From Ctena decussata (taxonomy: Eukaryota; Mollusca; Bivalvia; Lucinida; Lucinidae): a stretch of 64,000 bases of DNA. The notes below the pieces were generated by a model. That model worked only from the letters and a program-made list of their open reading frames with translations. It ran no database searches and had not been told where the DNA came from. This document shows positions 13,076 to 24,988 of the stretch, in pieces. The position numbers were made by a program, and so were the translations under genes. Location: the NCBI GenBank assembly GCA_963989385.1, contig OZ022511.1, positions 5,146,001 through 5,210,000 on the forward strand, in the 5' to 3' direction. Positions within the stretch are counted from its first letter, which is position 1; every line of letters starts with the position of its first letter.

Positions 13076-13931
13076 GTTTGATATTTCATTATCTCTATCC
13101 CGTTACTTAAGAATTTTACCTTCATTTGCAAGGCCAATATCTAACTTCCCTATTGTATTAGTTTCATAAAATTTTGCCAACAACTTATTCGGCTATGGGT
13201 TTAAATTGTAAGGCACCAGATTTGCTTCCTAGGTAAACCACGTAGGCAGAAATTAGGGTCTGACATGTATCCAAACAGTGGTATCCGAATGTATCTTGAC
13301 ATTTTCTATATTTGGTTGCATTACGTTTAAGTCTTGCTTATACCATTTGGACTATACATTAGCTCATTGTCGAATGGTTGCCTACTTACTCACTCACTTA
13401 CTTACTCCATGAAATATGACCATACATGCTGTCATTAGCAACACAAAGCTCAGCCATCGTGTGTTTCTTTAATATGTACGTAGTAATTTATAGTATACCT
13501 CACCTTTCAGAGTTGAGTGTTAAATTCCTAGCTTTTTCAAAAATATCAGTTTAAAACGAGTTATTTTCACAATGTATAATTTAAACATAGTGCGGTATAT
13601 AACAAACTATTTATCGACTTAAAAAGAGGATTCCAGTAGCCAGGGCAACTGGTTTTTATCAAAACCTAGCCAGGATTTTTTCTCTTGCTGTCTGTCGTTT
13701 CTAGTTTATTTTTTTAATATAAAGCAAATTAACTGAATTATAGCAAGTGTTTAATTTTATGTTATTTATTAGAAGAAAAACGTTCCAATAGTGAAAATCA
13801 AAGTGATAGTTTAACTGTTTATTATTTTTATATATTTTTATTCAGTTTCGATTCTACAGGGAAAATATGTATAGTCATAGAAAAGTATAAAAGAAATATG
13901 AATAATAGGTTTCGCCGTCAACAAGATAATT

Positions 13932-14167
13932 GAGCCGCGACACGGGAAAACCAACAATGTGGTTGTGCGCCCAGCGCAGACTCAGATCAGCCTGGGCATC
14001 CGCCCAGTCTGATCAGAGTCTTCGCTGCCCGCATGGATGTAGCTTAGACTCTTAGCTACCCTTTAAGCGCAAAACAAAGACTATGATCAGACTGGGCGGA
14101 TGGCCAGGCTGATCTGAGTCTGCGCTGGGCGCACAACCACATTGTTGGTTTTCTCACGTCGCGGCTC
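13932..14167. mobile_element. Palindromic GAGCCGCGAC MITE, well preserved
   Basis: Full-length 236-bp copy with both ends intact. The paralogous site near 4672-4690 lacks it, which supports insertion into block B after the duplication. The flanks (AATT left, ATAT right) do not give a clean duplication here. Confidence 0.9.
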
Positions 14168-14729
14168 ATATAACCTATATAGAATTACAGACGCAAGGAA
14201 GTAGTGTTTACATCTAAAACAGACTGTTTAGATTTTATAACTACTAGCGAGATAGTTACATCTGTCGTTATGACAATTTCTATTCTTAGACCATTATAAC
14301 ATTACTTTCTTAAATTGAGATGAATGTAAGAACTTTCCCAGTTTCTACCAATTAATTCAAAGTTAGCCAGTATTAGATCTTTTTATAACAATTTATACTA
14401 AAACACTTTATCTTCAGTCTTCGTTTAATCAATTTAGTAGGCTCATTAAACAGTCCATGGTAGGTTTGCACGATACTTGCGCTATATCAAAAAATGCATG
14501 TATCAGGCTAATCGCCGACGGTTCATATAATGTTTCAGGAAACGGAGAACATGATTTGTGTTCTGGTGATCTGCAAATTTCAGAATTCAGCAAAGAAAGA
14601 GTTTGAGAAAGAGATCTTAATTTAAAGTTGTTGACGATACAGGATGGCGATGGCAATCATATCAAATCGTGCATCGGTGTCCTCTTGTCAGGTGCCCAGA
14701 ATATTTGGTCAGCTGCATAAGAACCAAAA

Positions 14730-15005
14730 GGGGGTGGTTTTTGTTGGGCGATGGTGCTGGTTAACTTTAGGTGCAATGGCGCCCTACGTATTTGGATAAT
14801 AGTAGGACAATGGCCTATTGTGTTACAGTAGGCGCGGGTAGGGGTTGTTTGGACATTTTTCTCTTGCCTTTCATATCTTTTTTCTTAACAACCCACCTCT
14901 CCCCTCTCTCTCTCCCTCTGGGATGCGGCTCGAGACAGACTCAAATACTATCTAAAAGATCTGTTAAACACAAAACAACCAACGAGCCAAACAAAAATAC
15001 GCCAA
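14730..15005 (-). repeat. Family Y dispersed repeat, reverse copy
   Basis: Reverse complement of the copies at 28643 and 46093. Landmarks: a GGGCGATGGTGCTGGTTA edge, a TACGTATTTGGATAATAGTAG box and a C/T-rich block. A frame containing VGAGRGCLDIF is shared with the 46-kb copy on the same strand of the element. Confidence 0.7.
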
Positions 15006-15289
15006 ACAGGCCTGTTAAATGTTTAAGCGCGATTAATTATGTAAATCGCTGTTGTTCGAAAAAAAGTGAATCATATTAGGATATCCTTACAAACTGAATA
15101 CGAATTGCAGTCAAATAATTTTTTTTTCTTGGCATACTTTGATAAATGGTGGCAAGTAAATTAAATGTGTTAAACGTCATTTTGCTGCTTTTTCTGCCGA
15201 CTCTATTACTAATGTATACAAATTGTAACCCTGAAAGTATCTGACGTCGAAAGTCACAAAATGTCATATTGCAATATCTTAACTTGAAT

Positions 15290-15405
15290 AAGGCAGTCGA
15301 TTCAAAGACTGATTGGTATCTGACAGAGTCCGAAGGATTAAAACGCCTTGATCTAGAATAAGAATCTAAACCAATCAGAAATTTCTGTTTCTCAGAATAT
15401 ATCCT
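15290..15405 (+). repeat. Fragment resembling the 60.2-kb retroelement
   Basis: CAGTCGATTCAAAGACTGAT is shared exactly with the sequence near 60250, and the next ~100 bp match patchily, including TTTCTCAGAAT. Probably a small relic of the same Penelope-like element, or a repeat embedded in both. Confidence 0.45.
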
Positions 15406-15553
15406 CTGGGGTCGTATTCATCAAACCATTTAAGTCTTTGCTATGATGTTGCTAAGGCCACATTTCTATGAAGGAGATTCCCTACAACTATGAAATTTGC
15501 TCTGGAGGAACGGTATGAAAAAGACTGGTAAATATGTAGTATCTGTATATCAT

Positions 15554-16325
15554 CAGGTCTAGGATAGCCATAAATTTACAGACAGTCTTTAAATTTACAG
15601 ACAGTCTTTAAATCTACAGACATTTTAGTCTTTAAATTTGCAGATTCGGGCACATGCATTGTGGAATACGGTGCTTATCATTAAAACCGCGTTTCGATAT
15701 CTGTACTGTTGAAAGTAATTTGAGTGAAATAACATAAAAATCATGAATGTAGACGATGATCATGTTGCTCCTGCTAACAACACATCTTCAAAGTTTAGGT
15801 GTTTCTTTAAACATTGCATTCTATGCCGTTCTGTTCAAATAGAGCCTGTTTTAAATGATTTAGATAGTGCAAATTATTATTCTACTGCTAAATCAAGACT
15901 GCCAGTCGTGTAAAGCATCGCCATTTTGACCTCAGACACAGAAATGTGCCTATAGCATATTGGGTATCACTTGCCATTGAACGAAATGCCTTTGGTACGA
16001 AACGCCCCTCAACCGCTCATATTAGTTCCTTTAGGCTGATTTTGCGGTCAAAGCGAAAGAACTGTGTCTATTTTAGATAAAATTTCAGTTTTCACATGAA
16101 CAAAGAAGAAAGCACGGAAGCAAATGTATGCAATCTTCTGCAAAATGTCAACCATAATGTGATGAAAACAGACAGGTAAGCGAGAGATTGCGGATTGTTC
16201 ATACGATTTATTTTCAGGAACTGATTTATGCAAGCCTGTAAATTTACAGACTAAAATATCTTAAAATTTAAAGACAGTCTGTAAATTTACAGACTGTCTT
16301 TAAATTTAAGGCCATCCTAGACCTG
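15554..16325. mobile_element. Foldback-like element, ~770 bp with repeat-rich ends
   Basis: Both ends begin CAGGTCTAGGAT as inverted repeats. Each ~95-bp terminus contains reiterated TAAATTTACAGACAGTCT units (left 15572-15645, right 16230-16308). The interior has no recognisable coding sequence. Internally repetitive inverted termini are typical of foldback-type DNA elements. No convincing target duplication is seen. Confidence 0.65.
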
Positions 16326-17868
16326 TTCATGTAATTGCAAATTCTCCCTTTCTGCTAAAGGTATAATGATTTTGTAATGAAAACAAGTCAGTTAGTATTC
16401 AAAATCTTGTCAGCAAGAGCCTTTGCATGGATCGACTAAAATCTGTCAATAAATTTAATTTAATGCAAAATATGAAACCGCTACAATCTTTCCAAAATGA
16501 CGTTGACGTCGATTTTAATAGCGTCATTAGAATTTCGCATTACTTTTCAAGAAATGAATCGATATTAGTTGCCATCCTTCTTAATTTTGTATGGATAAAG
16601 TAGGCAAGGTATGCAGTTGACAAAGAAATACTTGGAATTTACAACGATATTTTAATTGAGGGCCTAACACTGAAAATATTTTACATGTGAAATAAGCCTA
16701 GTGGTATGACTGGAGCCTAATAAAATGCATTTTAAGTCAGTAAGAAAAAGTGCCTTTGTAAAGTGTTTGGTATCATTGCAAAGACCAAAAGTAGTGCTTT
16801 CAATAGATGCATAGCATTTATACCCAGCATGCCCCTAAACAAAGTTATTTGGCCATTTGCAAATTTTAAACTTTTCGAACGCCCCTCGTATTTGAAAACT
16901 CACAACAAGTATTTCTCTCGTAACAATTAGCGCACAGCAATCTTGCACTGATGACCTTTTTAATTGGCTGGCATAATACATATGATTTGCGTAAATCCTG
17001 TCTTTAGTTAATCTTGCGGTTTCTACTGGAGATATGTCTAAAATTTATTTATTCATTAGAAATTTCTTGACAACATATATATTTATGAGTCAAAGGATTG
17101 GACGTAGGCTAGGCCTATATTTGTCCTCTCCTAGAATGTCTAAAATGTATCCCAGCTAGTAAACAGAAACAAACTTTTTTTCTCTCTCTCTTTTTAAAAG
17201 TTAGCTTGACTTCAATGTATTTCTGAACATCATTTTTCCTTTTCAGAAATGAAATTTCGTTAAGCTGATCTAATCTAAAGAGCTAGATTCCGTTAAGCTC
17301 TGTGGTCTCAATATTTCTGTATTTACAAGGATCTGTTCACAAGTAGTTTACATACACTACTTGTAGCCCATCCACAGGTTCAAGTATGATTAATAAATTG
17401 GTAACAGTATTTTCTGCTTGGAAGTTCATCGTTAGCTCAAATATCAAAGGAAGATGATTACGGTTTATAAAGATACTGGATCAATTTCCATAAAAGATAA
17501 AATACTTCAGAAGCGTTTGAAAATACATCAGCAATGAAATTTAAGTACAGTTTCCACTTAAGATGATGCTAATAATAAAATTGAAATGGTAGGTGGGCAA
17601 AGGCAAAATCCATTAACCGCTGATCTGAGAAAACGAAACAGCAAGCGTTACATTTTCATATTTCATACGACCGGCCATGTTTAAAAGCATAGAGAAAAAG
17701 AGGGAGAGAGAGATGAGCCACTAGTAAGTGAAAGTTGAGACAGGCGAATGAGGGACAGACATAGGAGTCGTAAGGCAGCAATAACAAGAAAGTGGCAGTC
17801 ATTCAACCATACCTTGGTTAAAACACATTTCCTTTTAGATCATTTACTAGTACAGACAAACTCTCTGA
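16326..17868. other. No recognisable feature
   Basis: AT-rich with only short reading frames. A GAGAGAGAG-type purine tract near 17698-17715 is the only low-complexity sequence. Confidence 0.4.
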
Positions 17869-18345
17869 TGAGTTAGGAGACGTCCATACGAACCGAACTA
17901 CCAACTAAATGTGTGCACCGCGACGGAGGGTGAAGGTGTCGGTTTGGGCCCAGTAAAACCGGTTTAAACCCCCCAGTAGTTATTACTGACCGTCCCAATG
18001 CGGTACTTTCGTTGTGGTTGCATTTGCTTTATGATCGGTGCTGTTAAATTTATTGTGTTCTCATTTTAACCCTTTTATAATAAAAATAGAAAATTGGTAA
18101 AAATAGTTGTTGGATGTTTTTCGTATAATTTGCTTGGTCTGTTGTGGCCCTTCTGTTGGTCTAAATTATTTAGTTCAATTAATATAGCTGAGTTGCCACC
18201 TTTTTGGGAAAGAGCTGCTGACTCGGCTTATCACTTGTAGTTTATTGTTTGTTGGGATGTCTTTGTCGGTCTTTTCCTTTGGTGTTGGGGGTGGGATCTG
18301 GTTCGGTCAGTTCTTGGGGTGTGGTTACTCTTTGAGTTTGTTCAG
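17869..18345 (+). repeat. Family X repeat, longest forward copy
   Basis: Contains every block seen in other copies, in order: CGTCCATACGAACCGAAC, a GGAGGGTGAAGG box, CCGGTTTAAACCCCCCAG, TTACTGACCGTCCCA, TCTAAATTATTTAG and GCTGAGTTGCCACC. A useful reference for the family. No conserved frame. Confidence 0.7.
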
Positions 18346-18694
18346 ATTTGTCCTTCAGTGTCTCTATTATAGCTAACAGAAACCCACCGTATAGTTGGTT
18401 TATATGTAGGCAAATTCAAAGCAAATATATACGATACATGATTAACAGGATTCGAAGGAAATGCAAATAACTGCGTCAGTGCTTTTTCTGTCCGATACCG
18501 TTTAGGCAAGGTGTGGTTAATGATAATACACGTATAACAAGCAAAATAACTAAGAGATACCAACGTACATACAATTTAACCTATCTACAGAATTTTTCAC
18601 TCGGAGTGTTGAGCTAAGCTAGTTACCTTTAAGTGTACCTGCCATCCACTACTCAGCGGTGAGCATGTTAACATTCCGAGCATGACTTTAATTC

Positions 18695-18728
18695 TTTTTT
18701 TTTTTCTTTTTTTTTCTTTCTTTTTTTC
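18695..18728. repeat. T/C-rich low-complexity tract
   Basis: Poly-T interrupted by single C residues. Confidence 0.85.
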
Positions 18729-19140
18729 GATGCCTGTATGTGTTATTTGCTATCTGTAAGCTCGTCACACTTGATATTTGCCTGGAATAAATTGAAGAAG
18801 TCCATCAACACTATTATACATGGTATTCTAACAAGGACATGGTATCACATAAAATGCTTTGTCTAAGCGAACTGGTGCAAACAGTATCTCGTATTGAAAG
18901 TGAACACATCTGAATCAAGTATAGGAATGCAGAACACTAATTCAACAACGAAATGAAATGTAAAGAGTCAACAGATGATTTTTCTGCAGTAACTCTTCCA
19001 TCATACTCAACCGAATTAGAGACACTTTATTTTTCTAATGTTTATAGCTCATTTCATATACAGAATATTATTCATGCTATTCCCTAACTTACCGAGAATG
19101 CAGTTTTCTTATTTCCTTTTGTATCAGTGAGCCCATGCTA

Positions 19141-19322
19141 GGGGTCAAGTCAGGTACATTCGGACAGCAGGTAAATTCGGACATACCATCGCAAACAGTG
19201 AATATACAGCTGAGACGGCTCATCAGGATTTTCACTGTTTGCCAAGTTACTTTTGTTTTAATTTTAAACAACTGACATATAAAGGAACCAATGTCACTGT
19301 CTGAATTTACCCGACTTGACCC
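19141..19322. mobile_element. TA-flanked MITE (GGGTCAAGTC family)
   Basis: Inverted ends GGGTCAAGTC and GACTTGACCC are flanked by TA on both sides, as in Tc1/mariner-type insertions. Subterminal ATTCGGACA boxes are repeated at both ends. At 182 bp it is non-coding. This copy preserves the uninterrupted form of the related, interrupted copy at 35076-36119. Confidence 0.8.
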
Positions 19323-19766
19323 TATTTAGTTTTAAAGTCAAGTACCTTTTTTGATTCATAAACGTTCTATCAGCAAAACATTAATAATTTAAACACGTTC
19401 TAGTATAGCGGGCTAACTGCGAGACATAATTTCCGATTGTAAGTGCCGAGGAAATAATGCATTTTCATAATTTGCAAGTTTTGTTATGTTTTCTTTTTCT
19501 CTTGTAAGTAAAATGCATGATTAATAAAGTGTGATGTGCCTGTGGATAATACGGGATGTAAAAATTGTCTAATCATAATCTCTAAATATTTCATTGCACC
19601 GTATAACTGGCACAATTGTCGTTTTAACAAACTGAATTAAATCCTAATATTGATCTAAGAAATTATTTGCAGTAAAGTTTGTCCTCTTTTTCTGTCGAAT
19701 CGGTGCGTATTTGTATTAACATAGTTGGCATATGTTGCAATCTGAAAGTACCGAATGTTGCATTAA

Positions 19767-19976
19767 CCCTTTTTAGACCGGATACCCGTTTTGGGGACAT
19801 TATGCAAACAGTGCAGACCCAGTTCAGGCGGCGTCTGATCAGGGCCTACATTGTTTGCTTACAGGAATTTCTATGCAAAGTACAATAAAAGTGAAAATAT
19901 TCACCAGAAACCCCTAAAACTAGTAATGGGATTATCTGAATGATAAGAATGGACAAGTCCACTGGTCAAAAAAGGG
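19767..19976. mobile_element. TTAA-flanked MITE of 210 bp
   Basis: CCCTTTTT at the left and AAAAAGGG at the right are each directly flanked by TTAA (19763-19766 and 19977-19980). The paralogous sequence at 7345-7365 reads GCATTAAGCTCC with one TTAA and no element, an independent empty site. A TTAA target is characteristic of piggyBac- and Kolobok-type transposases. Non-coding. Confidence 0.85.
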
Positions 19977-20269
19977 TTAAACTACTAGAACTTAAAGCTC
20001 AGACAGAAATGACACTCATATCTTCAGCGACTAGTTAGCTGGGAGGCTAACTGCAAGTGTTTCAATATAGACAGCAGCGTTTACATAACTTCAGGGAAGT
20101 CGACTGTTCAGACACTTAAAGTACTCCTTCTGCAGACATGTGCTTATCATTGAAACGAAAGTAGGAAAGTTAAAGACATAATTGCAGTGCATAAAAGTGC
20201 AGTGAAGATCAGCGTAAAATGGCAATGCATTCCATTCAAAAACAGTTTCGACTCAGTCACTTTTCCAAC

Positions 20270-21020
20270 ATGGCACAATCATAAGTCGCAGCCACGATTT
20301 GACAAACCAGAACTTTATGAGTTTTCATTCCGTATCTAGACACTGATTGATGAACACATTCTAATGGTGAGTTATTCTGCTGCGGTTAAAATGTGCCAGC
20401 ACGTAACTTGACAAGCTATGCAAGTCTGAGGTAAATGATGTGTCCAACTAAAAGGGACCACATCCAGTTTGCAGATATTTCAGGTTGTTTACTGCTGTTT
20501 GCTCTGGTGCTAAAAGAGGATTATTCTCGCACAAGATTATTATCATTACTGTCCTAAACGTGCTAAAATGTAACAGTTTGTGTGTACAAACCGAAGGCTG
20601 CATATGGAAAGGCAAACAGTGTCTTGCTTGATCAGACTGCTCTTAAATGATCTGGGTCTGCACTGTTCGCTCAAAACTATTTGTGATGAGTTTTTACAGT
20701 AGTATTGAAAGATCACTTAAAAAACACGTCTTAGCAAATTACGCTAATTAATCAGAAGTCGCGGCAAAGAACACAAATGTCCCTTGAGTTTAAGGTCTGT
20801 CCTTTACAAGACCTTTCACACTTAAAACTCGTTAGCTGTTGTGATTGATATAATACTATATATCAACAAGCTAATCAAATTTAATTCCCCAGCCATTAAA
20901 ATAGGACATGGAACTTAGCAGTATAGGCTTCTGACATAAATAAGAATTAGCATCAAGACAGTTAAAATGTATGTTTCTTTAGAAAACATTAAGAATTATA
21001 CCATTCCAATATTTCATACT
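20270..21020. other. No recognisable feature
   Basis: AT-rich DNA with short frames only. A segment near 20610-20690 resembles the CAAACAGT...GATCAG... motif also seen at 900-970 and inside the TTAA MITE. Confidence 0.4.
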
Positions 21021-21236
21021 GAACCACGACACGACAAAACCAACAAAGTGGCATGGGCGCACTTCGAAGACTCAGATTAGCCTGGGCATCCACCCAGTTC
21101 GATCAGAGTCTTCACTGTCGGCATGGAAGTGAATAAGACCCTAAACTTAGACTCTAAACTACTTTAAATGCATAGCAAAGAATCTGATCAGACTAATCGA
21201 ACATGCCACTTTGTTGGTTTTGTCATGTCACGGCTC
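21021..21236. mobile_element. Palindromic GAGCCGCGAC MITE, slightly shortened
   Basis: Ends read GAACCACGAC and CACGGCTC. About 20 bp shorter than the consensus in the right half. The flanks do not give an exact duplication. Confidence 0.8.
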
Positions 21237-21728
21237 ATATACAGCTATTATAAAGACGCATAATTACATGTAGATTAACACTTTCAAGAATGTTTGACCA
21301 TAATGATTACCGTATATCTACGAATATAAGAGAAGTGTTTGTTTTGTTTGTTTTTATTCTACTTTTCCTTCCAAAACAATCCCAAACACCTAGATGCGTC
21401 TCATCTCCTTCCAGAATTTCATAAGACTGATGTAGATATTTGGGGTCATTCTAGAGATAGAAAAGCACCGTTTTATATCCGAATAAGGCAACATCAATAT
21501 TAAGCCCGTTCACCCGTTTTGTTTTGATAAGTACATCTGAGGCTGTTCGTTTGGATATGCCGTAAACATTTCTTTTTCTTTTTCACGATTCATTTATCTT
21601 CGAAGGTTGATTTTATGGAAATGGACATTAATGAAAGGAAATCTACGCTGATCTATGTTTGCATGCCGTATTTGTTTATTGGCTCATAATAAGAAAGGAA
21701 GTTGTCAGAGTAACATACAGAGCAGAAA

Positions 21729-21767
21729 TGACGTCGTATTGACGTCAATGAGACGTCATTATATAAG
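21729..21767 (+). promoter_or_regulatory. Three CRE-like sites next to a TATA-like box
   Basis: TGACGTCG (21729), TGACGTCA (21740) and AGACGTCA (21751) lie within 30 bp, followed at 21760 by TATATAAG. The arrangement looks like a CREB/ATF-type core promoter. No gene is recognisable downstream, where a minisatellite begins at 21981, so function is unproven. Confidence 0.35.
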
Positions 21768-21980
21768 CTTTTAAAACGACGTGGAAATGATAATTTTCTA
21801 GTGTAAACCCACCGTCCAACGCACCCCTACCCCCTGTCGTATGATCTATTGCTATTCGACCCAAAGTGGTATATGTACGTTTTTTATATTAACTGCAATT
21901 CTTTGTTGGCCTTATATCAGTCCTTGAGTTTTATGACACTATTCAGAATTAGCCTCACCTCCATTTTCTGGGAAGGATAT

Positions 21981-22280
21981 GACTCTACTCTTTTCGCTTC
22001 CCTGGATTTCCCTAAGTGCCATCGTGACTCTACTCTTTTCGCTTCCCTGGATTTCCCTGAGTGCCATCGTGACTCTACTCTTTTCGCTTCCCTGGATTTC
22101 CCTGAATGCCATCGTGACTCTACTCTTTTCGCTTCCCTGGATTTCCCTGAGTGACATCTTGACTCTACTCTTTTCGCTTCCCTGGATTTCCCTGAGTGAC
22201 ATCGTGACTCTACTCTTTTCGCTTCTCTGGATTTCCCTGAGTGACATCGTGACTCTACTCTTTTCGCTTCTCTGGATTTC
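21981..22280 (+). repeat. 45-bp minisatellite, 6.7 copies
   Basis: Unit starts GACTCTACTCTTTTCGCTTC; units begin at 21981, 22026, 22071, 22116, 22161, 22206 and 22251 (partial). Copies differ by a handful of substitutions. Because 45 is divisible by three, reading frames stay open on both strands (repeats of LLFSLPWISLS on +, SLREIQGSEKSRV on -). I see no evidence that either is a gene. Confidence 0.95.
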
Positions 22281-22570
22281 CTTTAAGTTGCGTCTATATT
22301 ATTTTTCTTTCTCGTTTGGTGTTAAGGTTAGATGTGGATCCGAGCTGTTGTCAATTTATGAATATTCTCTTTTTTTTCGTTTTGGGATTTGAGGGCGGGG
22401 TGTGGAATCGGAGGATCTGATTGAAATAGTTCCTGATCATTGCCTATCTTTTTACTTTGATTGTGTAGGTTCCTTGTTATAGCCTTTGTCACGGGGTGGT
22501 ATAGGGTTATCGTATTTACAGGGCCATGAACAAAACCACCAGGAATTCGTTTGACTTCTGTGTTTAATAT

Positions 22571-22685
22571 CTGAAGTTGATAAAAAATACAGTTGTAAGA
22601 TAAAGAATTAAAATATTCTTTAAAACTGTAATTTCGTACACAAGACAAGCGTACGTCTGACTTCCTTCAGTATAAAAAGCGAAGT
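22571..22685 (+). repeat. Direct repeat, copy 1 (115 bp)
   Basis: Nearly identical to 22947-23059, starting CTGAAGTTGATAAA and ending AAAAGCGAAGT. About 260 bp of AT-rich DNA separates the copies. This could be a short duplication or the ends of a tiny LTR-like or terminal-direct-repeat element. Confidence 0.85.
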
Positions 22686-22946
22686 AAAATTATATTAAAC
22701 ATGAATAATTCTTATTAAATCTAACTTTTAGTTATGTAGGAAATCTACAAAAATACTAACATCCCTTAACAAATACTATATTTGTTAAAACTGAATTATT
22801 CATTAATTACAGAAACATGTGTCTGCTTGCTTCCATTTCTTTGAACAAAGAAACAATTATTAAAATACAAAATCCCCCATTTTATGCAAAATGGAGAAAA
22901 TAGTATTTTACGTATATGACATAAGACAAATATAAAATGTAGTTAC

Positions 22947-23059
22947 CTGAAGTTGATAAAAATACAGTTGTAAGATAAAGAATTAAAATATTCTTTAAAC
23001 TGTAATTTCGTACACAAGACAAGCGTACGTCTGACTTCCTTCAGTATAAAAAGCGAAGT
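22947..23059 (+). repeat. Direct repeat, copy 2 (113 bp)
   Basis: Differs from copy 1 by single-base length changes in A runs. No primer-binding-site-like sequence or coding region lies between the copies. Confidence 0.85.
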
Positions 23060-23643
23060 GAAGCCCCTGGGTATATCGCCGCTCTCAGGATATTTTCCAA
23101 ATCACAAAGAAAAGGCCCTCAAAAGGGAAATTATGAAAATGCTACAAAATATTAAAAAAACACATGTTCATTTGTATGGAAGACAGTGACAGCAACTCCC
23201 CTGCCTAGCCTCCAGGAGCTTGCGTCTTGAAATCTTATTGGCTGCGGTCGAACTGCCAGGGATACTCAGATGTCTTATGTTTTGCTTAGCCAGCAAAAAA
23301 TAATGCCTCTGAATCCCTTGTAAAAATATTGTTTCCCACGCTCAGCAAATAATATGCAGAACATTTTCTGCAAGCGTCAGCTAAAAGATATGAAACTTGA
23401 AGAAATGAAAACTAAACACAAATGCTATCAAAATATGGGAAAACGACCACCTGAGTTAAAATACAAAGTTACAAAAGTTATAAATGTAGTAACATAGGAA
23501 AAGGTGCCTGTGACACCTTCTTATCTGCTCCACACAAGCAGAAACATAAAACGATTAAAGTCTTTTTAAATTACAGAATAAATCAACCTTCACAGAGAAA
23601 ATCGCTATGGAACGGTTGGTACATCAGTGCGCTATCACAATCT

Positions 23644-23866
23644 GAACCGCGACACGAGAAAACAAACAAAGTGGTTGTGCGCCAATTGCAGACTCACATC
23701 AGACTGGGCGGATTCAAAGTATTCGCTGCCCGCATGGAGGAAGCTTAGACCCTTAGCTACCCTGTAAGGACACTGCCAAGACTCTCATCAGACTGGGCGA
23801 ATGCCAAGGCTGATATGAGTGCGCTGTGCGCAGAACAACTTTGTTGGATTTATTGTGTTGTGGCTC
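23644..23866. mobile_element. Palindromic GAGCCGCGAC MITE
   Basis: Ends GAACCGCGACACGAG and TGTGGCTC; right half worn. ATCT precedes it and AATT follows, so any duplication has decayed. Confidence 0.8.
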
Positions 23867-24157
23867 AATTGGATGTTATGAGGAGTAAGTTATTATTTTA
23901 AGGTCTGTCAGATAGTCCTTATAAGAGAAACAAAGTAGTGTTTTTCAGTTGCTAAATCAAACTTTTCAGGCTTTTAAACCACCTGGGAAATGTTTCTGTC
24001 TGGCTGTTACGAAGATGGCGTTTGTTAAACATAAAACTGTCTCATTTATTGTAAAATCGGCACAGAGGTTTCCAGTTTAGGCATGTCGGCTGCAGTATAT
24101 GTCAATAAACATAGCTTTCTTTGTTTTATTTTCCTATAGACTCGTCTGGAACTATTT

Positions 24158-24394
24158 GAGACGCGACATTTCAAAACCAAGAAAGTGGCATCTGCGCCCA
24201 CCGAAGACTCAAATCAGCCTGGGCATCCGCTCAGTCCGACCAGAGTCTTTGCCTGGCGCTTGAAGGGTAGCTAAGAGTCTAACCAACTTCCATAAGGACA
24301 GTGAAGACTCTGATTAGACTGGGCGGATGCCCAGGCTGACCTCAGTCTGCACTGGGCGCAGAACCACTTTTTTGGCTTTCTTGTGTCGCGGCTC
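24158..24394. mobile_element. Palindromic GAGCCGCGAC MITE with ATTT duplication
   Basis: 237 bp, flanked by ATTT at 24154-24157 and 24395-24398. Left end GAGACGCGAC has one substitution. Confidence 0.9.
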
Positions 24395-24565
24395 ATTTAT
24401 AGCTACATATAATACACTCTATTGCCGGAAAGTAAAATGAACTTGTCTAAATTTTAGTTGGGTTACAATAATTGGTGCTGGTGTACTTTAACTGAAGATT
24501 TCATTCGCCTTTCATCCACAATGTACTTTAAAATTTATTATAAAATAGATGCTGCGAAAGAATTT

Positions 24566-24834
24566 TTTGTTGATTGAATTGTTGCTTTACGTCCACGGTA
24601 AACAGCTACGGTCATATCAGGACGGTCAGTTAACCTAACCACACTATTCCTGGGCAGGCTTAGACCTCCTAAGCGGTTATTCAGAACTAAGAACACATAC
24701 TTTCGCCAGTTACTGACAGCTGCCCTTCTTGAATCAGCGGAAGGAGAATCGAAAGTATGTAGCCAGACCAGGTATCGAACCCAGGACCTCTGACTTATGA
24801 GTCAGGTGCCCTACCGATTGCGCTACGCGGCCCG
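24566..24834 (-). mobile_element. tRNA-derived SINE with target duplication
   Basis: Read on the reverse strand, the head at 24834-24765 has a TAGCGCAATCGGTAGG A box, a CTCATAA anticodon loop like elongator tRNA-Met, and a GGGTTCGATACC B box. An unrelated tail of about 190 bp follows. The element is bounded by GCTGCGAAAGAATTT (24551-24565) and GCTGCGAGAGAATTT (24835-24849), a 15-bp duplication with one mismatch. This marks LINE-mediated retrotransposition. Transcription would be by RNA polymerase III from the internal boxes. Confidence 0.85.
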
Positions 24835-24988
24835 GCTGCGAGAGAATTTAAAAAAAGTCATAAATGCACTTACACTTTTAGGATACAAACCTTAAATGAC
24901 GACTTTTTGACATGTCCTATGCTGAGACAGATTTTTCTCATGTCCTATGTCTCATGACTTTGAGAATTAAAGATTATATGCATTGTGA

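Larger units (their letters stand above)
12120..20260 (+). repeat. Block B of the segmental duplication
   Basis: Partner of block A, with matches listed there. This copy carries later insertions missing from block A, including the MITE at 13932 and the TTAA element at 19767. No gene is recognisable. Confidence 0.6.

Noticed and set aside
21979..22392. 137-codon frame (and a 102-codon reverse frame) as a repeat-protein gene
   Set aside because: Both follow automatically from a 45-bp tandem repeat with a period divisible by three; no conserved domain, start context or downstream exon supports a gene.
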